Shown: positions 46,601-58,240, counted from the first letter of the stretch. The stretch is 64,000 nt of DNA from Phragmites australis (GCF_958298935.1 NC_084937.1:24747568-24811567), one strand, 5' to 3'. The notes: a model not told the origin generated them from the letters alone. Numbers and translations: made by a program.

Positions 46601-49600
46601 CGACTGGGATAACCTCGACTTCGGGCTGACCGCGTCCGAGTACATGTATGGCATGCGATGCTTGCTGGAAGACTGTGATGGCTTCTCCCGTGGCAAGCTT
46701 AGATGCTTCACATTGAGCTCAGCCCCTCCTTCGGCATCCTCAACTACAACCAGGGGCTGTTCGAGGGGATCCCCAGCAGGCGGAACCATGCGCCTTCATG
46801 TTGAACCAAGCGCGCTGATATGTTGGTGCGGCAGATCCGGGAGGCGGCGGGGCTCGGCGACACGGTCGAATCGGGAGGAGGCGGGACGGCCCAACGACGG
46901 TCGATGTGGGACGGCTTGACGGGGCTGAGCACAACGAGTGGTGACCGGGGCGGGTGGGACGGCCCGGCGGCGACCAGGCACGAGATGCAGGCGGTGGACG
47001 ACGAGGACCAGATCGGGATGGTCGATCCCCATGGACCCAGATCGACCTGGGCAATCGGGTCCCCACGGCGCGAAGCAGGCTATTCAGGAGTTGAAACAGA
47101 TCAGGCGGGACAGGAGAGGGAGAGGGAGAGAGTACCGGTAGGAGGGAGCCAATGAGAGAGATCGGGAAGGGTGGGTGAGGTCGACTAGGCACATGGGTGC
47201 GGGGGAGATCGACCGGGCGGGAAGGATGGATGGGAAACCGGTGATTAGATGGAACACCAACGGAATAGGTGGAATAGATCTAGGTCGGGACGAGTTGCTG
47301 CGTCCTAAAGAAAACCTAGCTTTAACACTATGTTAGAAATAACAACTTGTATTCAATGGTAGCCCTATGGGGGCAATATATAGAGTACATGAGAGAAACT
47401 CTAGAACTAGGAGATTACCATAATGTCCTTGACTATTATACCCTTAACACATTTCATGTTGGATAAGTTTGTTGTGTATGATTAGTGATGGAGCTTGACC
47501 AAAATTCCAAGAGGGACCAAAGAACAAAGCAAATTAAAAAATATTCAAGTGATCAAACCATAGTACTAACATATGGTACAATTTATAGCTATCAAAGAGC
47601 AGTACATTGACATTTCCCATACTTGGATTCAAAATACATATTCAAATTATATTAATAGACCATAATATAAATAGCTCTAAATAGAGTACTATGCGTAGCA
47701 GCATGGGTTGCATACCTAGTGCTAATTTGTTTTTGTTGAAATACATATCCATCCAAGCCCAACCAGCTTGGCATCCCACCAGCCGCCACTCACCCTAATT
47801 TGGGTTTTGTATGTAAAGAAGTACAGTTGCACAAATGATCTATTTCCTAGTTTATAGTGATTGATCTCTTTCCTAGTTTAGCACCTTGTACATCTATAAA
47901 AGCCAGCCGGCTACATGAGAATGAAACAAGTCGAGCATTCTCCCCGTATTTCTATTCTCAGCTTTTGGCCAAAATATTGGGGGGCTACGACCCAGGTTGG
48001 TCGAGCTTAAGCTCCATCACTGTTTATGATGCAAGTTCATTTACATTCAACGAAGCAACCTTTGGAGCCCTTGTGGGTTCACTGTTTTCCCTGAAGGAGG
48101 AAGCACCATTTTGCCATTTATCCATTACCAAATCCACTGCTTTCTTTTCTTATTGCATATAGTTATCTGCTAGTTATTTATTTTCTTGATTTTGCCTCTT
48201 GTTATGTTTTGATAACTGGATAACTTAATGTCTTCCCTCTATAGGCAGTCTTACAAGCTGGATTAATGAAAGAAGGCATGTGTGCTGTGCAAGACGAGAG
48301 TGCAGGCAAGTTATGATAGTTATTTCTTGATCACTACCTTAGTTTTCTGAAATGGGATTACTGCATTAAAATGAAGTCCTTAGCGAATAATTGCTTGTGG
48401 CTGTAGAAAACCATTCAATTCTTTTTCTTGTCACTTCTATTAAGTTGAGAATGACAATAATTTTCATTCGAGGAAGTTATTTATAGCCTGTGCTAAGACA
48501 TGAAAGACCTATTGCAGGTCTTGTGGTGTCTGTGGTCGATCCACAACCAGGGGAAACAATTGTTGATTGCTGTGCTGCACCTGGCGGAAAGACTCTGTTC
48601 ATGGCATCACGGTTGTTGGGACAAGGTAAGAAAATGGAATGGAGTGAGGGGTTCAATTTTCTGTTGATGTTACAACAGGTAAACTGTAATGAACTTGTTT
48701 TGCTACTATCTCATGCTTTCATTTATGCACATGCCACTCTAATGTGTTTTGTTAGCATGCTTATGATTCGTATGAAAAAGATGTGAGCGAAGTTCAAATG
48801 AATCACTTTCCACATCTTACTGCTGAAATGTTGATAGCCTGATTCTGTGCACCGTCAGACATTGGTAGCTGAGATCTATGTGCCAGTGGTTGTCAGGCTA
48901 CATTTATTTGTGAGATATAAACTTATATCCATGCAGTTCCAGTGAAGCATCTGATGGCTAGTTAATTGGTTAGAAGCAATTGTACGTCCTTGACAGCTCC
49001 ATCAATAATGAGCATTTTTGAATGCTTGTATTCAACACGAACAAGCAAATAGAGCTCTCATTATTTTACTAACACGTTCTTCCTTATGTCTCGAATGGAT
49101 AGTAGCTTAGAGACTTGTCATGATAATGTACTCTGATACAGGGGAGATATGGGCTCTAGATGTAAACAAAGGTCGCTTGAGAATTCTCATGAACGCAGCA
49201 AAGTTACACGGTCTCGATGATATGATCACTGACATCCATGCTGATCTTCGACTATATGCTGTAAGTTCCCATGAAAATTCGCTTTTACTAATCCAGATTC
49301 CAGAAAAAAATAGGAAAAGGAAAAAAATTCTGTATAATGCACCTCCAATGAAAATATTTTTTAGAAATATGACTAGTGACTAATATGCTAATGATTTATA
49401 CACATGTATGATAAGGAGATTTATGACCATGTGGAAATATATTGCAGAAGGAAACCACTGCTAAATATGACAAAGTATTGTTGGATGCTCCGTGTTCTGG
49501 GCTGGGAGTCCTTTCCAAGGTACCTTTCATCATCAAGTTCACTCCTAGAATTTCACCCTTCCAGAGTTCTGTTGAACCAAACTGAATCTAGAATAACAAG

Positions 49601-50560
49601 CTATTGCGTTAAAAGATGAACTAACCTTTTTTATGTTCCTAAGAGAGCGGACTTGCGTTGGAATAGACAGTTTGAAGATTTGGAAGAGTTGACGTGTTTA
49701 CAAGATGAGCTTCTTGATTCAGCGTCAATGTGAGATTCCTTCCGTTGCAACATTGTGAAACAAAATTTGTCTGAACAGCATCTGAGATTACTTTCAATGG
49801 TTTTATTTACAGGTTGGTAAAGCCTGGTGGTATACTAATCTACAGTACTTGTTCGATTGATCCAGAAGAAAACGAGAAGAGGATTACTGCTTTTATTCAG
49901 AGGCATCCGGTACTTGTTCACCATAACATTTAGCATGAATCCTTTGTTTAAAGTTGTAAACTCGAAGTTCAACTTAAATTATGAATAATGTCTGTCCATA
50001 CAATTTGGTGACTGTTGGTATTATTAAGTTTGTACATTGGGGGTTTTTTTCCCACTCAAGTAGCACTATTTCAGAACTTCTGGATTCCTTGTATCCGTTC
50101 GAGATCCTTGTCCAGTAACTGGAAGTTATCCATAACTAATCATTCCCACTACATTCTAGCCCTACTAGTTTTGGTCTAGAAAATGATATAGCTCTTCATT
50201 CACATGTTGTACTCACAAAATGTGAGCATTTGAGCTTGCTGTACCACTCTTTTTCTGCAACAAAAAATCCTGCATCATGATTCGGGTCCACAACCTTCAC
50301 ACTTTTATCATGTTCTTTTTGCATACACAATGCTTTGTACTTTTTATAACCCAATGAGAATGAGAATCGTATTCCGATATTATTTGTTGACATCTGTATA
50401 TTAATTAGTTTATGATCTGCTGCAGGAATTTTCTCCACAGAGTGTACGTGGATATGTTCCTACAGAATTTGTCACAGATGAAGGTTTCTATTCCTCAAGT
50501 CCAACTAACCACTCTATGGATGGGGCATTTGCTGCTCGTCTTGTCCGGTCAATGCACTAG
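40689..50560 (+). CDS. NusB/RsmB-type rRNA m5C methyltransferase, 20 exons, probably plastid
   Basis: RsmB-type enzymes methylate C5 of a cytosine in small-subunit rRNA. Exons: 40689-40794, 40909-40947, 41051-41104, 41988-42038, 42114-42164, 42292-42446, 43309-43422, 43529-43594, 44274-44357, 44442-44528, 44813-44904, 44997-45057, 45351-45407, 48245-48305, 48518-48625, 49142-49260, 49448-49519, 49644-49729, 49813-49909, 50426-50560; all phases agree, 564 residues. The N-terminus is Arg/Ser/Ala-rich like a transit peptide. Residues ~100-340 are a NusB-like domain ([28 protein letters not shown]). The catalytic domain has SAM motif [10 protein letters not shown] (~376), DAPCSG (~448) and the catalytic Cys in YSTCS (~501). 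Exons 2 and 3 are inferred only from phase and splice sites. It appears intact. Confidence 0.9.
40821..41104 (+). repeat. Tandem duplication spanning short 5' exons of the RsmB-like gene
   Basis: Copy A (about 40821-40947) and copy B (about 40980-41104) share 'ttggttaa.tacgag', a T-rich acceptor tract, and GGAGGAGYRGGGTTT at the exon start. Each copy ends an exon with a GT donor in phase 1. Confidence 0.6.
41349..41778. mobile_element. Short inverted-repeat element (430 bp) rich in GGCACGGC, in intron 3
   Basis: The left end CTGGTCAACTGGGCC matches the reverse complement of the right end GGCCCAATTGGCCAG at 13 of 15 positions. The interior is packed with GC palindromes ('ggcccggc', 'gccgtgcc'). 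It is non-coding; open frames on either strand here reflect composition. Confidence 0.55.
42595..42765 (-). repeat. Tandem tRNA-derived (SINE-like) units in intron 6
   Basis: Two units both begin 'agttgaagaggact.gaacctggg' and contain 'taggcttagttcc'. On the minus strand the second reads GCCTAGCTCAGTTGGTGGGT (A-box) and later GGTTTGAGTCC (B-box), as in SINEs derived from a tRNA. No tail of A was seen. Confidence 0.6.
42866..43172. mobile_element. MITE in intron 6, family copy 1
   Basis: Ends 'agggtctattttgtagagttt' and the reverse complement of 'agttctaccaaatatgccct' are inverted repeats. The interior repeats 'agtgattctctgaaggaagtgatt' in parts. A diverged copy lies at about 62345-62625. Confidence 0.65.
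45748..47449 (-). mobile_element. Non-autonomous LTR element in intron 13 with foreign-looking cargo
   Basis: The right LTR (47331-47449, TGTTAGAAAT...CTTAACA, ~119 bp) and a shorter left LTR copy starting 45748 (TGTTAGGAATAGC) share the 'tattcaatggtagcc' block. Flanks are TATTT and CATTT (a 4 of 5 match). Next to the right LTR the minus strand reads a degenerate tRNA-Met primer site. Between them, 1.5 kb has no gag or pol. It includes a 182-codon minus-strand open frame (46241-46789) with residues such as [20 protein letters not shown], which is not a retroelement domain I know. Confidence 0.6.
46241..46789 (-). CDS. 182-codon open frame inside the intronic LTR element
   Basis: Uninterrupted frame from ATG 46789 to 46241. 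It has an acidic start ([19 protein letters not shown]), a Ser-rich middle and a basic patch ([12 protein letters not shown]), then a hydrophobic Ser/Cys-rich end that is probably non-coding DNA. No recognised domain. It could be a captured gene fragment or chance in GC-rich DNA. It is not part of the methyltransferase, which is on the other strand. Confidence 0.25.
   Translation of the reverse strand: MVPPAGDPLEQPLVVVEDAEGGAELNVKHLSLPREKPSQSSSKHRMPYMYSDAVSPKSRLSQSISPPLSSSDLSAGSSCGSDDAQRCRRTELLLPPVYTLRATKRRRLLEALNIDPIAARRKSILDTATYPLLPAWPLISSCSCCCSICVIKVFAIPSRSHPHFSISLSLFVPCESTYFFVS
47450..48244. other. Remainder of intron 13 of the RsmB-like gene
   Basis: AT-rich intron DNA between the LTR element and exon 14. 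The 101-codon open frame near 47857 has no domain and is not spliced into the gene. Confidence 0.4.
48306..48307 (+). other. GC splice donor of intron 14, RsmB-like gene
   Basis: Exon 14 ends AGTGCAG and is followed by GCAAGT, the classic GC-AG donor consensus. The acceptor at 48516-48517 restores the conserved frame ([11 protein letters not shown]). Confidence 0.75.
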
Positions 50561-52015
50561 AAATCCCACAAGGCCACAACTAGGTGAGATTAAGTTGAAC
50601 AAGGAATCACATGTATTGCACTAATGTCAATGTGCACTGAATCACTCAAATATGTTATCACATATTCATAAAGTTTCTCTTTCCTCTTACAGTACCCATT
50701 AAGGAACACGCTGCTTTGCTTTCACAAAAAAGAGGAAACATGGTCAAATTCCTTGAGTCATATTGCTTCAGCAGGCAGATTAGTTGCAGCATGGACAAGA
50801 ATGCTGAGGTTGCCCTGACAGAGTTTTGGTGATGAGTACCATAGTAATGTATGTCGCAATCAAAGGTACCTGGAACTACATCTGCCTGAATGACCTGCAC
50901 CTGTGCGTGTCTATATTAGTTAGTTCCTAATGTAGAATGACTTCGACGCTTTTGTCCAATACTGCAAACGGTTGCAGTTAGCGGTGACAAGAATTTTCCA
51001 GATGGATGCTCACATCCAAATGTAGCATGAAGTAAATAAATTTAGTTAAATCTGGTATTCTAAAAAAAGTTTAGTGTAGTGCATTATTTCATACAATAGG
51101 CACTACTAGACAAGTGTCACCATCACTGCTGTGGGTAAAGCGAAGGATTATTATCAGCATGGAATTATATGTATAGTTCCTTATCTGTGGTGATAAAGTA
51201 GAAACTTTTTTCTTCTGTATTTGGGTTGTATAATTGCTGCCAGTGAATGTTAACGAGATAATTGGCCTGGCCTTATGGGCATCTTTCAAGTGAATGGTGA
51301 TTTTATGCAACTAATAATCGAATGTAGCATGTAGGCAGGCACTAAACTTTTTACAGAGGGATGCAAGTGATGTGTGAGACGTTTGAAGAACTGCCACGTG
51401 CTATTTGTATATATTATACATATTATTGTGTATCTTGCTTGTCGACAATGAGCTATCTGCTGCTGCTCATATCTGCACCTCATCTTCCTTTTCATGTCCT
51501 CTCATTTTTTACAAGGAAAATGTCCATTTTACTACCCAAACAATCCAGTTTGTAACATTGACATTTTTCTTTTAAAAAAGAAAAAAAATTAAAAGAAGAA
51601 TGTTACAGTAGTTAGCAAGCAAGGCTAATCATTTTGTTTGAGGATCTGAAGAATCTTATGATGAATATGTCATCGACTAGTGACTAGGATGAAACTTCAT
51701 CCTACTGGAGGCATTTAAATGTTGATCCACACATATCACATACACTCATTCATACAAAGCTGAGAGTCCAATTGGTAAACAGTTATGGCGGCTGCTAGGC
51801 CAATTGCTGTATGGTAACTTCCAAGATGAAGCAGGAACTTCTGCCCTCGATGTAGTTTGGCATTTTTCTACTGTGTGCAAGACTTGTTAGTCTTTCTTTT
51901 ACTCCATCATAAATGCCACTAATTCATTTTATATTTTTCCCAATGGATAAACAAAATCAACTTAGCAACTGTTTCTTTGAACTTAGCAAAAAAAAAAAAA
52001 AAAAAAAAACAACAA
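50561..52015. other. 3' flank of the RsmB-like gene, no further gene
   Basis: 3' UTR then intergenic DNA. A run of about 20 A followed by CAACAACAG lies near 51989-52017. No coding frame has a motif. Confidence 0.4.
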
Positions 52016-52019
52016 CAGA

Positions 52020-52460
52020 GTTTTGACCTTTGAAAAGACGAGGAAAGACATAATGCCCCCAAAACATAGCACTTAATGCTGTTCTAGTAAGTATTACCTT
52101 GAGACAGGTATTCAACGAATTGCTAGAATACAAGCATGCTTTTTTGCATCATGTGTTTTTTGTGTAGTGTCATATAAGAGATATCAAGGTAGATAATTTC
52201 TGACTATATATAGAAAGTATGTGTTAAATTTATCAGATGGAGATTATTCGAGAGAACTATAAGAAATATACCAATGCCACTTTTATGACCTTAAATTATT
52301 GGTACCAAGAGGGCCAACATCACAAAGCCAATGGAAGCTAGTGTGATTGAGAATGGTATCCCCCCCCCCCCCCTGTCCTTCCTGAAGAACATTGCTTCAT
52401 AGATTGGGATATTAATGATCACTAGCACACTACACCTGGAACATTGCTTCATTTTGGGAC
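52020..52460 (-). pseudogene. CslE: Truncated duplicate of the CslE 3' end
   Basis: The minus-strand frame ending at 52291 reads [20 protein letters not shown], then Gly residues, then [20 protein letters not shown] and a stop, nearly the same as the last ~45 residues of the complete CslE gene. The 3' flank to 52020 also matches 53920-54180. Only part of the last exon is present. A 14-C run (52360-52373) has expanded the glycines. It is a dead fragment of a second CslE copy. Confidence 0.85.
52360..52373 (+). repeat. Poly-C tract (14 C) inside the CslE fragment
   Basis: 14 uninterrupted C where the intact gene has 'attctccctct' in the same position. It encodes extra Gly on the minus strand. 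Confidence 0.8.
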
Positions 52461-52545
52461 GGGCCGATCCTGTGCTCATCATATATTTGGGCTCACGTGA
52501 GAACATGTTATAGGTTCATATCTTGAAACCTTGTGTCATGTATGT

Positions 52546-52857
52546 TAGGAACAACAACTTATATTCAATACTATTCCCACAAACCTAGATCGACCCGGGC
52601 AATCGGATCCCTATAACATGAAGCAGACTGTTCAGCAGTGAAACAGATCGGATGGGACGAGGGAGGGAGAGCCAACGGAGGAAGAAGATCGAGGCAAGTT
52701 GCGGCGTCCCAAAAAAATTAGCTCTAATATCATGTTAAAAATAACAAATTGTATTCAATAGTAGTCCCTAAAAACAATATATAGAGTACACAAGGGAATA
52801 AATAATAAGAACTCTAATAACATATACATAAAAGATAAAGATTCTATATTCCTAACA
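52546..52857 (-). mobile_element. Truncated relative of the intron-13 LTR element
   Basis: A right LTR of ~124 bp (52733-52857: TGTTAAAAATAAC to CCTAACA) carries the same 'tattcaatagtagtcc' block. The minus-strand sequence next to it reads TGATATTAGAGC, a close match to the tRNA-Met primer site. The left LTR is cut to about 30 bp, and the internal part (52577-52732) matches 47030-47330 of the intronic element. Confidence 0.65.
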
Positions 52858-52889
52858 ATGCCAACTCGATGGATCAAGCTGATCAGATC

Positions 52890-53130
52890 ATTTATCACTG
52901 TCATTGTCTCGTGGCGTCATGGACGAGCGGCAGGGAAAGCGAGAGATGGCAAGAGACAAGTGACTTATCTGCAGGCACAAGTGGCGAAAATGGAGCAGCA
53001 GCAGCTTGGACCGGGAGTACACAAAGACAAAGGTACATGGAACGATTGGCTTCTCTTGGCTAATCGAGACAAAGCAGGTGAGACGAATTCAGCCTGGAAC
53101 TCCGGTTACATTTAATCTATCGACAGGGTC
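52890..53130. repeat. Duplicated block, copy 1
   Basis: It shares an ordered set of words with 61975-62200, in the same orientation: 'ttggaccgggagtaca', 'ttggcttctct', 'aatcgaga.caaag', 'gcatggaact/gcctggaact'. Its function is unknown. It may be a diverged transposon or exon. Confidence 0.5.
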
Positions 53131-53139
53131 TTTTGCAGT

Positions 53140-53920
53140 ATCACGTCATGAACAAGGCCGGGTGGACGGCAATGAAGATTCTCTGATAGCAACTGCGGAT
53201 TGGTTCAAAAAGACGAGGACCGGGAGGATACGCGATTGGCATGTCTCCATCTTGGAGACGTTCATTTTTCAGATGTAGAGCCCGGAACAATTTTCGTTCC
53301 GTTAGCTAAAAAAGAAGCTGTGGCTTGGTTAACTCATACTCTTTTTCTTAAGGAATAAAATTCCATTAATCATCAGACACAGCGATATCACTGGCCACTA
53401 GGTCTCGTACACCGGGCAGTATACCATCCCATGACAGGGTAGTAGCAGTACCCGAAGGACCGGTACAGCCTAGCGTGCCACCTCATGCGCTGCTCCATTG
53501 AAGTGAAAAGCGCGAGCTCAGGAGGAGAACACCCGTATAGTCGACACTACTAGCTAGTCACTGACCGTGGGCAGACGTCGATGCCATGGCTGCGGGCGGC
53601 ACGACCACGACCACGGCGTGCTCGCCACCGCTTCCGAAGTTCTACCACAATTGCGTGCACTCTCGGTGGCTCGCCGTGCGATCGCGCGCACCCGTGCACT
53701 GCTTCGGCCGCGCTTGCAGCTTGCGCGCCATCCGCACGTTTCCCGTCACGCGCGCGTGCGGCCGGGCACGGGCGGGGGCAGGATCGGGCCGCGGCTGGCA
53801 CGCTGCTGGGCGTGCGCCGCGAAACACCGCGCGCCGTTTCTCTCACGTCCGCTGGAAAGGAGGGGATCACATCTCGATAGCAAACAGCCTCATCTCCATG
53901 TCTCGTGTCTCGGTAGCGAG
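53140..53920. other. Intergenic with a GC-rich island (53540-53880), no gene supported
   Basis: The island is open in several frames on both strands and has an ATG in fair context at 53586, but no domain or partner exon. The open frame there runs on into the 3' flank of CslE. It is best left as unassigned. Confidence 0.3.
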
Positions 53921-54179
53921 AAATAATGCCCCCCAAAACATGAACACATTAGCTAGTGCTGTTCTAGTACGTTTTGAGTTTTACATGAGACAGGTTCAAA
54001 GAATTGCTAGAATACGAGCATCCTTTTTCGCATCATGTTTTCTTTTAATAGTATCGTTTTATATTAGAGATATCAAGGTAGGTAATTTCTGACAAAATAC
54101 AGAAAGTGTGTGCTAAATTTATCAGATGGAGTTTATTCGAGAGAACTATAAGAACTTCATCAGCGCCTCTTTTGGGACC

Positions 54180-57100
54180 TCAAATTATTGGTACCAAGAG
54201 GGCCAACATCACAAAGCCAATGGAAGCTAGTGTAACTGTGAATGGTATTCTCCCTCTGTCCTTCCTGACGAACATTGCTTCATAGATTGGGATATTGATG
54301 GTCACTAGTACCCCACATAGAATGACCTGGAGGAAAAATACATTCAACGTCGTATTCCCGGCACCTGTCATGATTTGACTTAGCCCTCCCACCAGGCACA
54401 CAAGGTTGAGCAATGCGATGGTTGCGATGATCACGTATTCTGGTGAAGACGTTCCAAATTCCATGATTTCTTGCTCGTACCGTTTTGATTCATCTTCATC
54501 GCTGACCTTTGGTGTAACTGCAAACCCCATCTTCGACAGTCCTAACAACTTCCTGATAGTGTCAATGACGCCATAGAGGTATGAGGTTATTCTTTTAACT
54601 AACCACATCCTTTGCCCGTTCCACCATCCTCTCAATGTGTCTCCAGATAATAATGCCTCATATAGGCTGTACATATTCTTCACAAATGAGACATATATGA
54701 AAGGTGTGATCCATGGACTCATAATCTAAATGACATAAGAGCATCACGTTAGTTTCAATACAAATTATATGGAAACTAAGGTAAAACTCATCATGTAGCA
54801 TACCTCAGGGTATAGAGGAGTGCCCTTGAGAAGGCCTAGCGAAGGGATGATACAATAATACAGTGTAGGTAGTGAGTTGGGTGCCCACAAACCATAGATT
54901 GAGTAGCCCATTTGATGTCGCAACCTGGTATTTCCATGTCCAAATATGAAGGGGCAGTACTTTGAAAGAAAAATTGAGAAATTACCCTCGCTCCATCTCT
55001 TGTGTTGCAGTATTGTCTGAGCAACTGTTGTTGGACCTACACCGATAAATGCTGCTCTTGGCGGATTGATGTAGACTGACTCCCATCCTCTACAGTGTAT
55101 TGCCAATCCGGTGATGACATCTTCCACTGGGCAACCATATTTCACTCCAATCTCATTTCCCCACTGTGTGTTATGTTCATAAGTACAGGTTGATAACGAC
55201 TTTGCTTTCTCTTCAGTCTGATCTATGCACCGTTGTGTTTTTTCCTTGATTCCTCCGTCCCAGTCTTCCTTGTAGTCTTTGGTCAACATCCTGCCGCATA
55301 GGATCTCCCTTCTATGGAAGCATCCTGTGCCAATATATAGAGGGCCACCCACACTGTCCAGACCACTCAGCTCAACCTTTAGATTCAGTAGCTATGTTAG
55401 TGTCATGGCATGTATAATGACTTCATACTCTGCTATGTGAGAACTGTGTTGAAGTTACAATATTGATATTGCTGACCTGATTGATGACATGGAGGGAGTT
55501 TCCATATATGTTATTCTTGGTCATATTGTTATAGTTCTGAGGGTACTGCACGAATCCGATCTTGTGACCCATTTCTTCATCAAGGAAGAAGCACAGTGCA
55601 TCTCTGATTGAGTCACTATTGTTGGAATACATATCACAGTCCACATTCATGATGATAGGGCTGTTGCTTATCACCGATGATACCCTTATCTGCATTTCAA
55701 TTGGAAAGCTGAGATTTTAGAACTATCCATTGTGATTAAGCCATTTTAGTCTTTCATGGAGTACACTTTGTATTTAGCGGACGTGATGCTAATGCAAGTT
55801 GTCAGACTCCGTACCACACCTAGCGGTATCTGGCAGTTGTGAATAGGTTATCTCATATGGCCATATAGGTAAAGCCAACGGATTTGAAGTGTATATTTCA
55901 CATTTATTTCCACAAAAATGGCTGGAGGAGTGGAGATTCTGACATTTCCTGAGCTTTCAAATACCTGGGGAAATTATATGATACACTGCTGATGAAATGA
56001 TGCAAATTGAAACAACACCTAGGTGTATAACCACCCCTTTTCTACACCTCCTACACCGTTCATAGTCCATTGGCAATTGTGTAAATGTGATACACCATGT
56101 TTCATTCACAATTCAAATTTCAAATGGTGTAGCACACATCCTGATACACTATGAATGGTGTAGATAAAGGGTGCCTGCACAGCTAGCTAGGTACACAAAA
56201 TCCATGTCCTGTGTCAACTCCATACTATGATTTTCTAACAAAGGAAATGATTAGATTGTCATGACCTTTAGGCTACTATTGCCATTTCTAGGAACTTTGT
56301 CATTATGAAATCAGAATTTGTTTCAATAAACTTGTTTTTAGAAAGTATAAGCAAATGCGTCTTTACTAATGTGAAGTATGGAGTTTACAACATATTTATT
56401 AAGTTGGTTTTGAGACGGTCTGATCAAGTAAGATTAGTGAGTGCACCGTACCAGAGCGTTCATTGCCCCAGCTTTGAAGTTATGGTGGTATTGAGGCCTC
56501 TTCTCTCGTGCCATGTACACCAGTGTTGGTAGTACATTTCCTTCATTGTCAACTGCATTTCTGTCTTTCCCATCTATCAGAATCTAGCAAAAAGGCAACA
56601 TTTAGAACTTTGGAGTCTCAAATAATAGTGACTTCTTCACTCCAGAATTATGAAAATCACTGCGCCAATTTGGAGGACAGGAAAGCTACCTGAACAATTG
56701 GCTGGTGATCTTTTGAGGTAATTCCTGTATTCCATTCAGAAAATCCTTTATGATTTACCTTGATTTCTTCAGGAATTTTGCCTGACATGACAGCGGAATC
56801 AATTCGCTCTGTCATTTCTTCGTACAGGTCCTGCCCAGAATAAAATCAGTTGCCATAGCGAATATGTCAGTGCCATGGACAATTCATGCCCTGCTTCGTT
56901 TCAAAAATAAAAACAAAATACAAGCCCTGCTTAATTGTTAGGCAGCTGGTTACAAGTGTTTCGTCTAACAGTGTTCGAAAAATATGCATGCCTTGATGAA
57001 TGACCATTCTTTTAAGATGCGACGATCGTCAGACTTGTCCGACTCTGAGAAGTAAGCAGCTGGTGACCTCGGCTCGATGTTGTATCTCTTGCAGAATGGA

Positions 57101-58240
57101 AGCCAATGCTTCGCGAACGCGGACGCCTCCCATAGAGCATAGAAAGTGAGGATCGAGCCTCCGTCATCTGAAAGGTACACACTTAATTTCTCAGCTGGGT
57201 AATTGTACGCCATGAGTGATAGGACTGTGGAGATGACAAGGCTTGGTGGCTCTGATCGCGGGTCGGCAGTGCACACGAAGATATCCACGCAGGGTAGCCG
57301 TTCTCCATATCTGCTCCAAATGACATGCATGGTACGTATGTTAACGCTCAGTATAGTATGTTTACTTCTCAAAGATGTACTTAGTATGTTTACTTCTCAA
57401 AGATGGCATGCGCATATGTACACGAAGGTTTTCTTCGGCATGCACACGATTGCAGAGAGCGGTCACGGAGCTTATTATTTGGTTTGAATGACAGTCTAGA
57501 TTACACATCTAAATCTAAGCATAATAACGGAGATATGTTTTTCAGCATGGCTGGATCTTCATAGCTTCTGTCTCGGATACTTTGGTGTTTTTGTTTGGTT
57601 TTTGGCTACGTGTATCTTTAATATGCTGAGTTCGTTGTATCAATTTGACGTAACATAAAATTTAATAACACTTTATTTTTTTTAAAAAAAAAATACTTCG
57701 TCTGATCATAAATATTTATCGCTTTGATTAAAATCTAATCAAACTTTTAAAATTTTGATCGTTAATAATTTCTAAAATATTTAGTTTGCAAACATAAAAA
57801 TCACACGAGTAGATTTATCTTAAAAATACTCATAATATTACATTTTTATTAAATACTATAACTATATTTAATCAATAATAATAATAAAAATTAAAAGCGT
57901 TAAGTATTTATAACCAAAGAAAGTAATGCACGTAGCGCTGGGTGAGCGAGTACGTAGCGGGATGGACGACGGAGAGAAACCTGGCGGCGAGCCTGTCCTT
58001 GAAGGTGCGGCGGCGGATGGGGCTCCACCGCACGGACTGCGTGATGACCCAGTAGAAGCTGAACCACAGCTCCGCCGCGAGCATCCCCAGCCACGCCGCC
58101 CTCCCCGAGCCGGGGCCGCCGGCGGGGACGTGCGTCGCCCTGTAGTAGAGCACCAGGCATATCCCCACGAACACTGTGACGGCGTGGAACCTGTACAGCT
58201 CCCTGCCCCCGAGCTTCTCTGTAGCAAACAGCCTCTCCAT
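54180..58240 (-). CDS. CslE: Cellulose synthase-like protein E (CslE), 7 exons
   Basis: A Golgi-type GT2 glycosyltransferase of the CslE family; its polysaccharide product is not settled. Exons on the minus strand: 57981-58240, 56992-57310, 56690-56830, 56452-56583, 55477-55689, 54804-55376, 54180-54725; phases agree, 727 residues, usual for the family. Catalytic residues: DD (135-136), DCD (301-303), VED (439-441) and QHKRW (479-483). Two N-terminal membrane helices (about 18-65) and a C-terminal multi-helix region ending LALLVPII. The start [12 protein letters not shown] matches the family's usual beginning. The donor after exon 2 is GC (AAG|GCATGC). A TATA-like TTAATATATA lies about 100 bp upstream. 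It appears intact and has a truncated copy just downstream. Confidence 0.95.
56990..56991 (-). other. GC splice donor of CslE intron 2
   Basis: Family alignment needs exon 2 to end WSFIK and exon 3 to begin DLYEEM. On the minus strand the only fitting boundary is AAG|GCATGC, a GC rather than GT donor, with a normal AG at 56831-56832. Confidence 0.65.

Noticed and set aside
51989..52010. Poly-A tail of a processed retrocopy
   Set aside because: A run of A with CAACAACAG follows no coding sequence and has no target duplication that I can see; it is a simple homopolymer tract.
53567..54092. Protein-coding gene in the GC island
   Set aside because: Several overlapping frames are open on both strands, none has a domain, and the longest runs into sequence homologous to the non-coding 3' flank of the CslE fragment.
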